Shown in pieces: positions 41,022-55,025 of a stretch of DNA of 64,000 bases. The translations under genes were made by a program, and so were the position numbers. A model generated the notes under the pieces. That model did no database searches and was not told where the DNA came from. It saw only the letters and a list, made by a program, of their open reading frames with translations. Where the stretch lies: the NCBI GenBank assembly GCA_947568835.1, contig OX387603.1, positions 188,501 through 252,500 of the forward strand, given 5' to 3'. This stretch comes from Protonemura montana (taxonomy: Eukaryota; Arthropoda; Insecta; Plecoptera; Nemouridae). How positions within the stretch are numbered: the first letter of the stretch is position 1; every line of letters starts with the position of its first letter.

Positions 41022-44000
41022 CACAGATAGACATACACAGATTGTCCACTCCTATGCTATTGGGAGCTACGCGAAAGCTTTCGCCCCGCAAGATTCGCGC
41101 CAATCCCCTCACCCACAAGCTAAAATAGTTTGCCCTCTGGACACGGGATGGCGCTACGTTCGCTACCTCTCAAGTATACTATCTGTTCCAAGCTTGCTCG
41201 GTCATCGGTCTAAAGTCCTTTCGCTCACATTCGCTCCCTCTCAAGTTTACTATCTGTTCCAAGCTTGCTCGGTCATCGGTCTAAAGTCCTTTCGCTCACA
41301 TTCGCTCCCTCTAAAGTATACTATCTGTTCCAAGCTTGCTCGGTCATCGGTCTAAAGTCCTTTCGCTCACATTCGCTCCCTCTCAAGTTTACTATCTGTT
41401 CCAAGCTTGCTCGGTCATCGGTCTAAAGTCCTTTCGCTCACATTCGCTCCCTCTAAAGTATACTATCTGTTCCAAGCTTGCTCGGTCATCGGTCTAAAGT
41501 CCTTTCGCTCACATTCGCTCCCTCTCAAGTTTACTATCTGTTCCAAGCTTGCTCGGTCATCGGTCTAAAGTCCTTTCGCTCACATTCGCTCCCTCTAAAG
41601 TATACTATCTGTTCCAAGCTTGCTCGGTCATCGGTCTAAAGTCCTTTCGCTCACATTCGCTCCCTCTCAAGTTTACTATCTGTTCCAAGCTTGCTCGGTC
41701 ATCGGTCTAAAGTCCTTTCGCTCACATTCGCTCCCTCTAAAGTATACTATCTGTTCCAAGCTTGCTCGGTCATCGGTCTAAAGTCCTTTCGCTCACATTC
41801 GCTCCCTCTCAAGTTTACTATCTGTTCCAAGCTTGCTCGGTCATCGGTCTAAAGTCCTTTCGCTCACATTCGCTCTCAGCGCTGCCGCTATCCTACTGTA
41901 TCCAGGCGATAACTGCAGCGGAGTTCGAGCAAGTCCAACATTGAAGAAAAATGTAAACATCCCAGAAAATAATTATAATGATGCTCTGGTGCCATATTTG
42001 GGGAAGATCGTTTTGAAAGCGATCTTTTAAAAAGATCAAGATCGTCGTCAAAAAACAATCGCGATCGAAGATCGAAGTTCGCGATCGTTTTTTTTAGATC
42101 TAATTCAAATTCGTTTCAATAAAATATCAAGTTGAATAAAAATATCAAATATCTGCGTGGTTCAATAAGAAATCAATAAGAAATAGGATTAAGTACATAA
42201 AGGGTGATTTCTTGTTCCCTGCTTTGTTGTATATTTTCATTATTAGTTACACCGTTAATTAGTTCAATTTATTGCACCGAGAAGTTCAGTTCGGTACAGA
42301 AAGAATATTGTCACAATGCACCTCAGAGCGATGTCATGAACGAGTTTTCTTAGCTATAAATCGTACACGAGATATGTCAAATCTAGTCGGCTGCTTATTT
42401 CGGCAAGTAAAATGCTTGCTACTGAACTAAATTGTGATACCATATTGCAGCCCGTTAGACTCGGTGGATGCCAGCCAGCCGCACGGCTTATCGGCGCTTG
42501 GCAGCGCGCCAAGAGTTACCTCTCGTAGGGAAAAGCAAAAATCTCAGTTGTGAACTTGACGTGTTCAAAAAGTTAGATCTGCAGTCTTGTAGACAAAGAT
42601 TTGAGCTATCTTCACAAACTCGTTTTATAACATTTGGCCAATATTTAGTCCCGTGGCATTAAGTGAAAAGTGGTATATATTTTTTTTGCGTTTTTTTTAG
42701 CTACTTTTTGGCTCATATCATAGGTTAGAAAAAACTTTTTGATGTTTTTTAAAAACGGCATCGATATAACGTATTAATGCCTAGGCTTCTGCGGAAACTA
42801 GACGTTTATAAATTCAAAAATGACATACTTATTCAACTTTTAAGAAATTTTCATTTTTTAAGAAATTTTGACTTTGGTAATTTTTTTGAATGTCTTCCGA
42901 TGAAAATTTTTTGTCCGGGTTTGTGACAATAGTTGTGTCATGGTGTTATGCACATAATATCAAAATTTCAGCTTTATATAACACCGAATATCCTAACTTC
43001 TCTATTTGAAGAGATAGCCGCTCGATATTCCTAGACTATTGCTTATATAAACACGCTTGGAAGTCGCTGTGAGCCTCTCATTGCATAAATTCACGATCAT
43101 GACCAAGTCATATTGAAATTGTTGGGTGAGAACTAATGTCAAATCGCTAAATCTGGGGCTAGGATGTCGATCAAAAAAGATTTCCGCATAGAAAATTTCG
43201 GAAAGTAATGTGGATTGTTTCAAATTTCGAAAATCTATTAAATGATAGGTACTTTGACTTGGCGGGTGCTTATCTCAATGTTGATTTTCTTGGAATTCCC
43301 GCATTGCTGGGTTTTATAATAATATCGCCAGGCGATTACGATGGTTTGGCGAGACTGAGCAGGTGGCCCAGTAACCTTGCTGGTTGATCACGGTAAATTG
43401 ATGCTAGAGAGGGTAGTTTCAACATTAGAACAAAAATTCAAACTGATTTGAAATCAGGTTTCGATGCCGAATGTAATGGTGCTTTAAAAAATTTCGAAAT
43501 TCAATTATTAGCATAAGATGGTTTTGTGAGTTAAATGGCTCTGGTATTAGCGATTCTCGGAACATTTTTATCGCAAATCGGCTTAGATATTCAGTAGTGT
43601 TTTGTTCCAAATCAAATCTAGACGCATAGCTAGACACATAATCTGAAACTGCAAACTGACCAAAACGTGATTTGTGCCCCTTTAATGACATCATTGCTGG
43701 TCGTTCTTGTTACGAAAGGATCGGTCATGTACTGAGAGTGGAAACTACAAAAATAGGGGTATTCGCATTGCTTTGTCGGCGCTGCCTTACAAAGGGTATG
43801 CGGTGCGCTGACCTTGGCCAAGCTTATAGTTTCGCGATCGCGTAGTCAATATTATTATGAGCGAGCATAGCTGTTGTCATATATTTTTCAGAATGATTTT
43901 GTAAGATTCTTTGAACCATCTTACTGTACGGCAACTCATGCCATACGGATGGCTTTTACTTTTTAGCCCTGGAATGTTGACAGCTATTGATGAGTTACGG

Positions 44001-44663
44001 AAAAAAATCTCGTATCGAAAGATTTGAGAATATCCAAAGAGTTTTCGAGGGTTGCTCGAGCTCTCGGGCACACACGTAGTCGGCGCCCCTGGTATTGGGA
44101 CTTGCTTTGTATTTTCATTTGATCTCTTTAGATGAGACTGACTTTTTGTTCTAGTTTCTTCAAATTGAAACCTGAAATATAACAATATATTGTTGTTAAT
44201 GTATTTTTATTTCCCCAGCCATTATGCATTTGTAATAGAAACAAAATAGGTACTGTCAGCTTGCAGTGCCTTCAGAAGGAAACACACATATGTCCCTGCT
44301 TGCGATTAAAATATAGTTTAAATATGATAATGGACTCGCCTTTCTTTTTATTCAGCTGCAGTGTACCGACGTTTGCACCTAAATCCTCAATTTTCTTCAA
44401 TTTTTAACACTAACACGATCCCTTTTCCAATGACAAGTACTTCGCCAAATCCAGTACCCATTTTTTAGTTCAGCAAGCTGTACTCTCGCCCCACCACTCG
44501 GTCAAACCGATTACCCTGCACTCTGGTGGCCCAATATTCAACTGATGCTACTATACATCGCGATGCCAGCGCCCCTCAGTGCTCGCGTAACAAGTATTTT
44601 TTTGCCGTAGCGTGCCGTAGCCAAAGCTGGGTAAGGTGATATATCTGTGTATGTCAATCTGTG
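41022..44663. mobile_element. 3.64-kb DNA transposon-like insertion with TIRs and 7-8 bp target duplication
   Basis: The empty site is preserved in copy 2 (61865-61880, TTTACTCTAAGCTTAAAA). In copy 1 CTCTAAGC occurs at 41015-41022 and again at 44664-44671, flanking the insertion. Ends are inverted repeats: left CACAGATAGACATACACAG, right (reverse complement) CACAGATTGACATACACAG, then AT, matching at 20 of 21 positions. An 8-bp duplication suggests hAT, P or Merlin; a 7-bp duplication would fit if the terminal C belongs to the element. No long transposase frame was found. Minus-strand frames at 43425-43694 and 43877-44185 have no recognised domain. It carries a 71-bp tandem array. Confidence 0.85.
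41172..41881. repeat. 71-bp tandem array with alternating variants (higher-order 142-bp repeat)
   Basis: Ten units of 71 bp (phrase TCCAAGCTTGCTCGGTCATC). Units alternate strictly between CTCTCAAGTTTACT and CTCTAAAGTATACT starts through most of the array, so the amplification unit became a 142-bp dimer. It lies inside the transposon-like insertion. Confidence 0.92.
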
Positions 44664-44802
44664 CTCTAAGCTTAAAAACTCTAAAGATACAGAACCACAG
44701 CATCTTGTAAGATCAACCATTTCTAGCAGCACCAGCACCAGCCACGTGGAACAAAACCAAATATTGCTCGGGAAATATTGGTCAAAAGTCCCTCGTTTGG
44801 CA

Positions 44803-45262
44803 AGGCATGGCATGGCATGGCATGGCATGGCAAGGCAAGACATGGCATGGCATGGCATGGCAAGGCAAGGCATGGCATGGCATGGCATGGCATGGCAGGG
44901 CAAGGCATGGCATGGCATGGCATGGCAAGGCATGGCATGGCATGGCATGGCATGGCATGGCATGGCAAGGCAAGACATGGCATGGCATGGCATGGCATGG
45001 CAAGGCATGGCATGGCAAGGCATGGCATGGCATGGCATGGCATGGCAAGGCATGGCATGACATGGCATGGCATGGCAAGGCAAGGCATGGCATGGCAAGG
45101 CATGGCATGGCAAGGCATGACATGGCGAGGCAAGGCATGGCATGGCATGGCATGGCATGGCATGGCAAGGCATGGCAAGGCAAGGCATGGCATGGCATGG
45201 CATGGCATGGCATGGCAAGGCATGGCATGGCATGGCATGGCATGGCATGGCATGGCAAGGTA
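44803..45262 (+). repeat. Pentanucleotide array (ATGGC/AAGGC), copy 1
   Basis: Tandem CATGG and CAAGG units, with rare CATGA, CAAGA and CGAGG. Translations are open on both strands because of the 15-nt period; none is a gene. The copy 2 counterpart (62016-62842) is almost twice as long and has a different order of variants. Confidence 0.95.
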
Positions 45263-45560
45263 TAGTATATCTAATGGTATGGTATGACATGGTTCGTTAT
45301 GGCATGTTATGGCATAGCAGGAAGCCTTGGTGTTGCGATAGCAAGATAAAGTATGATTGGAGTTTTAAATCACGTAGAACAAATACAAGGTGGATTAGCG
45401 CCAAGTCTTATCAATATTCCTGGCACACAGCGCCGACTCGGCTGATACGAAGGTTAGGCGAGACTAGCCGAGTCCAGCCGAGTCAAGCTGATTGCAATCA
45501 CCAATTATTAGCATTCACTATCATGTTTACTATTACCGGCATCGCAAGGGGGAAATTCTT

Positions 45561-45868
45561 AACCCTCTCAGCTGATAGAGCTACCAGCCTGGTGACAGGA
45601 CAGGGCTGCAGAGGGTCGCAGCCCTCTCAGCTGATAGAGCTACCAGCCTGGTGACAGGACAGGGCTGCAGAGGGTCGCAGCCCTCTCAGCTGATAGAGCT
45701 ACCAGCCTGGTGACAGGACAGGGCTGCAGAGGGTCGCAGCCCTCTCAGCTGATAGAGCTACCAGCCTGGTGACAGGACAGGGCTGCAGAGGGTTGCAGCC
45801 CTCTCAGCTGATAGAGCTACCAGCCTGGTGACAGGACAGGGCTGAAGATGGTCGCAGCCCTCTCAGGC
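45561..45868 (+). repeat. 59-bp tandem array with tRNA-like arms, about 5 copies
   Basis: Units contain CTCTCAGCTGATAGAGCTACC, close to a tRNA D arm/A box, then CCTGGTGACAGG, then a strong GGCTGC...GCAGCC hairpin around AGAGGGTC at the T-arm position. It is unrelated in detail to the 52-bp unit but built the same way. It lies in the spacer between the duplicated blocks and replaces the 3' part of the adjacent LINE ORF1. Confidence 0.85.
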
Positions 45869-46790
45869 TGGCACATTTAAAACATTGTGCTACGTGTATG
45901 TGGTCATATAGCCTATACCTTTTCCATTCATAATTAATCCGTCCCTCGCGCATTAGTTTCGAGCGGGTTCGGGCATCGACTTCAATTATCGTGAAGGTTA
46001 ATCCACTTTTTTGCGTGATAGTGGTGATGACTTTTAGCGAAAAATGTGGGTCAGTGGGATCCAGTTGGTTTTGAATTATTACTGCTTCTCTGAAGGACTT
46101 CGTGTCAGTATTTCCTAGTTCAATATGCATGATTTTTAGTCTGGGATTGAATTTTGTTTTGATTGTGGCTGTGTACTTGTTTCCTAGCACTTGTTCTGCT
46201 TCTTTCAGTAATGCTTCAGCTGATTTGCTGTTTGGACAGTTGATCAAGACATCTCCATTTCTGCTTTGTCGCATATTTGAAATTCCTATCGGAAGTTTTG
46301 CTGGATTATTCTGTGATTTGACGTCATGTTTTGTTGTTGCTTTGTCTTGGTCAGCCACTGGTGTAATTTGAATAACTTCAGGCTTACCTCTCAGAATTTG
46401 GCTGTATGACGTTTTTGCTGGAAATGATGTCATATTAGCTGATATGTAGTCGTTCCTGTTTTCTAGTTCAGATATTCTTGCTTTTTGGAGTTGAACAATG
46501 TACACGAGGTCCTTGATCCGTTGATGCAGTAGCTCTACATTGGACGTGTGTAGATCAAGCATGGTGGCTTCTCTAGTTGTGCAGTCGCCGCAAATAAAGT
46601 CATCAATATCTACGTTTTCCTCACCAGAAGTCCCTTGCGCACATCTCAGATGATTGAGTTGGCCACATATTACACACTTCACACCATTTACAACTTTTCT
46701 TGAGCACTTCGGACATTTAGGAAGAATATTTAATTTTGGAGGCACCAGACGCACTACTCTCCTCACCCGCCATCTTGAATAGCATATCAT
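45869..46790 (-). mobile_element. Non-LTR retrotransposon ORF1 (gag-like), truncated in its zinc knuckle
   Basis: A minus-strand frame starting at 46790 encodes about 300 residues before running into the 59-bp array. Near the N-terminus is a CPKC...CVIC..LNHLRC...ICGDC pattern, a PHD/RING-like zinc cluster. A short coiled coil follows (LVYIVQLQKARISELEN), then an RRM/gag-like region, then EWKRYRLYDHIHVAQCFKC, the lead-in and first CxxC of the zinc knuckle of insect LINE ORF1 proteins. The rest of the knuckle and all of ORF2 are lost at the array border. The ATG end coincides with the copy 2 border, so the 5' end may also be cut. Confidence 0.7.
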
Positions 46791-46875
46791 ATAGACTCTT
46801 TAAGCATACTTAACAAGATTAGCGTTGTTGGAAGGCTTCATCAAATTTCGGCGACTGCTTGGTCCGACAACTTAC

Positions 46876-47139
46876 AGGAGAATATGCTTCGTGAGAGTCG
46901 CCATAACGTGGAAAAACTCTTGGTTTTCCAATCAAATTGACTGCCGTGAACGAAATACTAGAGCTATTTCCATATTGAGAACTGTACAGTAATATTTCAT
47001 TAACAAATTGCTCGATTTTGCCCGCGCTGGTCACACTACTAACCACAGATTCTTCCATGACAGGCAAGCCAGAGTCGATGAAAGTCAGAGCCGATGGATC
47101 TGGCGCCCATCGATGATTTTCAACTTTTGCGCTAAACAT
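46876..47139 (-). pseudogene. FBXL4: Orphan FBXL4 exon 1 (copy 2)
   Basis: It matches the FBXL4 exon at 27637-27900 with a single visible residue change. Exon 2 and later exons are absent because the duplicated block starts inside intron 1, just short of the exon 2 acceptor. Any transcript would read into the LINE ORF1 fragment on the same strand. A donor site (GTAAGTTG) is still present. Confidence 0.8.
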
Positions 47140-47194
47140 GTCAGTGCTCCTGACTAAGGGAATGATTTACTCATTTACTCTTAATTTTTAAACG

Positions 47195-49620
47195 ATGGCA
47201 CAATTAAATGAAAACTTGATTCGTGCCATGGTGTGGGATCTGAAAGAAGTAGTCAATATCTCGATTACATTGTCTTCGTGGATGGGCAAGATTGACTGCA
47301 AGTCTTGGAGATATCCTTCCAAGCAGTCACAATCTGTAGATGTCTAGTCTATTTTTAACAAGCTCAATGGATCTGCTGGTGAATACTACATCAATCTTTT
47401 AGAATGCATCTATGACAGGTAACTTAACTATTGTACCGAAATCCATCCAAATAATTCTGGTATTTGGAATAGAATTTGGGAAAAATTATTTTAGAATTCA
47501 GCTGGCTATATTTTTTATTCGGATGTGAGCATGAGTTAGCGTATATGACCCTACCAACTGAATTAAAATTCAGAATCTAATACGTACATTCTACCTTCAA
47601 CCATGGAATTCACATCAACAACTAAAAGTTACCTGCAGCACACTGAAATATAGGTTGAGTCTTGTACTAAAATAATTACTATACGTACCTACTGGGCATC
47701 TTATTATTATGGGAATCTTACTGAATCTATTCTGATACCACAACAACATACTTTATTGGGTGTTCAGAATCTTAAAGTCACAGCAAAGAAGTTTCCAGGA
47801 GTTACTGAGTCTACCAGATAGATTTTACTGAAGCGGTGCGTTTCGGAAGGCGACAAAACTGGCACAAAAGAGCGATTATTGTTCTGTGCTATTAAATGTG
47901 AACATCACTTTTACCTCGTTCTGTTTTTTTTTTCAGACTTTTATTGATTCTGAATTTACTGATAAAATTTGTGGACAATTTTCCAAATCCCTCGACCAAT
48001 TTGTATGCGGCTAAAAATGTGATCCGTCCACAACAGCTCTCACTTGGAGGTCTACTAAACATATTCTGGTCGAGAATGCAATCTTTGCAGAAGAGCATGA
48101 TCGATTGCATGGTTTGGAATGATTACAACTCTTGAATATCATTCTGTAATGTTGTAATGTTACTTTTAAATGCAGATAACCTCCTGATGATGAAAATAAT
48201 ATATCTTTTATGCAGGTTACTCAGAGGAAAATGTTTGAAATGAATGGCAAGCACCAAGATACTGATTTGAATATCAATACAACCAACATTTCCCACACAG
48301 TTGTTTCCAGAATTAGTCAGATTTGATTTCCTTGGCTTCATGTGAAAGCTGTCAGATGAATGAAGCACTCATGAAGAAACTAATCACGTGGATAGAAAAT
48401 ACTTGTCATGATATCGACAGAGAATCTTCAGTTGCTGCCCAGAGGTACAATAAATACTTATTTACAAACATATTATTACCTATAAGCAAAACCTTCTTGT
48501 GTTTTATGACTGCGCATATTATTTCAAATAAAAGTTCTGATTCCACACTTCAAGAAATAAAATTCCGATTCCTTTAATTCAAGAATGAGAATAAAGGTTC
48601 AGATTGGAAAACACAAAGTGTTTATTATTTGTAATTATTACTTCAACTCCAGCAACTGGTTCATATACTTACCTATTTATATTTTCATTTTGTTGCATTG
48701 ACTTGTTTATATGTTTTACTGACTATGTTTATATCATCTATGTATGATCAACTCAAACAATTAACAACATTTTATTAGTGCCAAGTTAAATACTAATATC
48801 TTTGGGTAGCGCGTAAAGACCAACTACAATTCTACGACACTTTGCATTCGATATTTGAGGTAGTTTACAGTTAGAAAATACTTTAGCAAGAGCATACAAA
48901 TTTGATTGTACCCCAATTAAAATGACAGTAATAATCACAGGAAGGTGGCGTCGAAGGAAATAATACAAACAACGCAGTGGCATTGTATGGGAAGTTGGGC
49001 TGATGCCATCGTTGAAGATCTTACCAACCTCCAAGTCAACTACAAGGAGTTCAGTCTTCAAAACACTCAGCTGATCAAGTTGGTGAGAGCTACACAAAGC
49101 AAATTGGAGAAAAAAACCCAAGGAAACCAGGATTATATCAAGAAGCTAAAAATACAATGCAAAGATTCTAAAGTGAATCTGGAAGAAAAGCAAAATCAGC
49201 TCAGCCAAGTAAACATGAAGTGGCAGCTATTGTTCAGTGATAAAGAAGAAAGTTACAAAATATTAGAAATGAAATTGAAACTCACTGGTTTGTATAGATA
49301 ATCGATTATTGTTGAATTACACTGAATCTGTCTGTAAAAGTACTTCTAAAAGTACTTCAATCCTACCTATCAGAATGTTGCAGCCCACACAAGTTAGTCT
49401 TCTATTTCTGCATTTAGATCAACTACTAGCAGAAAGTGTCTGCAAGGAAAAGTGCACACAAAATGCTCTTGAAGAAATGCACCAGCAGCTGGAGGTGGTT
49501 TCTAATGATAGAAACACACAAGCCAATGAAATTGTAGGATTACATGTCAGACTTCTCCGGGAGCAACAGGATTACCAAACTAAATGTGCTGAAATTCAGA
49601 TGCAAGCTGCAGGTCTTCAG
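47195..49620 (+). pseudogene. CCDC157: CCDC157-like coiled-coil gene, copy 2 (5' part, broken)
   Basis: Exons 47195-47418, 47937-48111, 48216-48444, 48941-49287 and 49418-49620. Here the exon 1 donor (GACAG|GTAACT) is intact and shows the DR-LLLILN junction expected for the family. Lesions: in-frame TAG at 47345-47347, identical to copy 1, and a 4-bp deletion in exon 3 near 48320 (AGTCAGATTTGATTT against AGTCAAACAGATATGATTT), which shifts the frame before the SLASCESC block. The 3' exons are missing as in copy 1. Confidence 0.68.
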
Positions 49621-51276
49621 GTAAAGTAATGTTCAACTGTCGGAAACTTATCGGAAAATATTGTTACTTTACAAGTGAAACAAAGAAGATCTCTAGAAAT
49701 GCAAAGCTCTGTAATTGCAAGATCTTACCCATGACCAAGGCAATTTTCACAAAGCTTTGCTTCAAGGACCCATAACAAATAACAAGTTGTATTGGCAAGT
49801 CCAAGCTCCCAAATGTCAAGAAAAGTTGCAAAGCATTGTATTGCAAAGATGTAAAAGAATAAAGTTAAGCAGTCTTTACACGTACATTACCTGAGTAATT
49901 AGATGGTCCCAGCTGATTGCAAACTCAAACGCATGGCCTCACTTGCAAGTATTCACAATTGCACAAAGCCAAACCTAAAACTCACTCAAAAACAGGAATG
50001 TACCTCGGTCAGTGAGGAACACGAGACATGACTTGAAAGTCAAACTCCATTTAAAACACAACGGTTAAATTCAACTCAAAAATTGTCTTTCAATGTTAAT
50101 AGGATAATGTATCAATGGAATGTCATGAGTTTTCACTCCATTTGCTTGTCTATTGCTACTGGCAAACATATCATCAAATATATCATTAAATATATCATTA
50201 GAGGTGTAATTTATGTGAAATACTTGAAAGAAGCTTGAAGCTGAAAGAAAGCGGGGAGGAAGACATCCCAACCACTGGCAACCACGCTGCTCGCTGGCAT
50301 TCAAGTTCATGGTCGGATAAAACCCAGGCAAGCTCACTCCACTGCACACGTGAAAAGCAAACCCGGCAAACAACACTCGGTGCATTCCTCGTAAAACTCT
50401 CATGTTTTTATTAAATTAGCAATCCACTGTCTTATTTTGTAAACAACAATGTCAGACAAGTGAAACAAATTGAACAATACATTATTAGTTTGTAGGTTTA
50501 TGTACACTCTTGTCCTTGTCTAAATAATTCATTGATTTAACTCCTGATGTCAGTCAAATATTACATACTTTTGGTAGACAAAAGGAGATTGAAAGCAACA
50601 ATTCATGAAATCTGGTTGAGAAATGTCTGCTAGGCAAACCAACAGCACGCCACGAGGCCAAGCCAGTACTTACGACTTTGCGGCAATTGTCCACTGAAAA
50701 CTTCGGCGTTTCCACCGGGAACCAAGGGGTCTGGACCAGGACCAGGATCAGGATCAGGGGTTCTTTTGTCAGGAGCTTTGTTAGGGAAGACGCAGGACTT
50801 TCTGTTGCCAGCCCACGCTAGCCTAATCTCTGTGTAGCTAATATCTAGTGTGTGAATAAATAGAAAAGAGGTTAATGAATGCACATTTTGCCCGGCAAAT
50901 TACTAGTGGAAAGGTGAGTGAGTCTCCGCTTACGTTCCTGCACTAAGTTAAATAATAAATACTCGCTACTAACATATTTTGTTTGTGTGTAATGAATGTA
51001 TACAAGTACGCTACTACGATTATCACCCAGTGGCGCCAACCCCCACGTTGCGGGAATCACTTTCGTGTAAAATTATTGTCAGGCGAGTAATATTGGGCCG
51101 AGGAATCCTCTGCCGGAACGTACTAACTGCTAAAAAAAGAACCGCTTCCTTTCTATATAAAAATAACACCTCGCATACAAAACAAAAGGCACTTCTCTAA
51201 GAATTTAAGTGAACTCCTAGAGTTTGTTGGGCTGGAGGTTAAGTAGGTGCTTGGTTGTGGGTATCCAGGGGGCTTA

Positions 51277-51516
<240 letters not shown>

Positions 51517-51527
51517 CTAACAGCCTA

Positions 51528-51722
<195 letters not shown>

Positions 51723-51812
51723 TCAAACAAAACATGTTGGCATGACAACCAGGTTCTCAGACAAACTGAAACAAAACATGTTGGCATGACAACCAGGAAC
51801 ATAACACATTCA

Positions 51813-52019
<207 letters not shown>

Positions 52020-52347
52020 CTAGAAACAAAACAAACAAAACAATTGAAATTACTTGGCTACTGTCACATCATTGCAAACTTTGATAGGATGATGAACCTA
52101 CATCATCAAAAGTTAATATAAAATCTCTAAATATTCCTATATTTTGAGTCGTTATGAAACTACCAGACCGATATTTCTAAAAACCGCGTGGGGTCGAAGT
52201 TGGGAACACTGGAATGTGCTCTGCAAATTTGATTGCAATCGGAGCAGGTGAAAATTGAAAGGTTAAGTCAACTTGAAGATTAAGTTGTGTTGATAAAATG
52301 AAACTCACCAGCTGCCAGTAGGTAAGTTGGGGTCCCTCGGGTGCCTA

Positions 52348-53054
<707 letters not shown>

Positions 53055-53060
<6 letters not shown>

Positions 53061-53335
53061 TATGAAAATACTTGTAAATACTTGGGGGTAACTCTTAGAT
53101 CTAACCTGAATTGGGAAGACCATATAAAAAACATAGTTGGAAAGAGAGATTATGGTTTGTAATGGTTACAAATGTACAGGGTACAGATGCAAAGGTATAG
53201 GAAGAGGCAGTGGCATGGGAATGTTGTGACTTTTGTTGGAATATGTGGCAGTGGCATGGGACCCACGAACATCAAAACTTGAACAAGATTTAGAAGAAAT
53301 GCAGAGGACGGCTGCTGGGCTCGTGATTAATAAAT
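53055..53335 (+). mobile_element. LINE ORF2 fragment in a SERCA intron (copy 2)
   Basis: Counterpart of the fragment at 33779-34075, with the same KYLGVTLRSNLNWEDHI and DPRTSKLEQDLEEMQR blocks. Confidence 0.7.
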
Positions 53336-53422
53336 AGCAACACAATTCTCAGCCTGAAGTACACGCGAGTAAAACACTTGCAATGCGGGAGGCATTTTAT
53401 TGCCACGTGTTATTATCAACTA

Positions 53423-53815
<393 letters not shown>

Positions 53816-53821
53816 TTAGCC

Positions 53822-55025
53822 AGGAACATATGTGTCAAGGTATAGGGCATGGTGCAAGCATGGATGTGTACAGCTGGGTTGGCATCTTCAATGGGAGCCA
53901 GGGACATGTGTGTCAAGGTATAGGGCATGGTGCAAGCATGGATGTGTACAGCTGGGTTGGCATCTTCAATGGGAGCCAGGGACATGTGTGTCAAGGTATA
54001 GGGCATGGTGCAAGCATGGATGTGTACAGCTGGGTTGGCATCTTCAATGGGAGCCAGGGACATGTGTGTCAAGGTAAAGGGCTTGGTGCAAGCATGGATG
54101 TGTACAGCTGGGTTGGCATCTTCAATGGGAGCCAGGGACATGTGTGTCAAGGTATAGGGCATGGTGCAAGCATGGATGTGTGCAGCTGGGTTCGCATCTT
54201 CAATGGGAGTCAGGGACATGTGTGTCAAGGTATAGGGCATGGTGCAAGCATGGATGTGTACAGCTGGGTTGGCATCTTCAATGGGAGTCAGGGACATGTG
54301 TGCCAAGGTATAGGGCATGATGCAAGCATGGATGTGTACAGCTGGGTTGGCATCTTCAATGGGAGCCAGAGACATGTGTGCCAAGGTATAGGGCATGGTG
54401 CAAGCATGGATGTGTACAGCTGGGTTGGCATCTTCAATGGGAGCCAGGGACATGTGTGTCAAGGTATAGGGCATGGTGCAAGCATGGATGTGTACAGCTG
54501 GATTGGCATCTTCAATGGGAGTCAGGGACATGTGTGTCAAGGTATAGGGCATGGTGCAAGCATGGATGTGTACAGCTGGGTTGGCATCTTCAATGGGAGT
54601 CAGGGACATGTGTGTCAAGGTATAGGGCATGGTGCAAGCATGGATGTGTGCAGCTGGGTTGGCATCTTCAATGGGAGCCAGGGACTATGTGTCAAGGTAT
54701 AGGGCATGGTGCAAGCATGGATGTGTACAGCTGGGTTGGCATCTTCAATGGGAGCCAGGGACATGTGTGTCAAGGTATAGGGCATGGTGCAAGCATGGAT
54801 GTGTACAGCTGGGTTGGCATCTTCAATGGGAGCCAGGGACATGTGTGTCAAGGTATAGGGCATGGTGCAAGCATGGATGTGTACAGCTGGGTTGGCATCT
54901 TCAATGGGAGTCAGGGACATGTGTGTCAAGGTATAGGGCATGGTGCAAGCATGGATGTGTACAGCTGGGTTGGCATCTTCAATGGGAGTCAGGGACATGT
55001 GTACCAAGGTATATGGCTTGGTGCA
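53822..55025. repeat. 78-bp minisatellite, about 15 copies, inside a SERCA intron (copy 2)
   Basis: Same unit and similar copy number as 34540-35745, but variant units are ordered differently and one unit near 54684 is slightly shorter. Long open frames here are periodicity artefacts. Confidence 0.95.

Noticed and set aside
44538..45654. Frames rich in Met-Pro-Cys-His or Met-Ala-Trp-His repeats here and at 61868-63085
   Set aside because: Translations of the ATGGC pentamer array running into flanking sequence.
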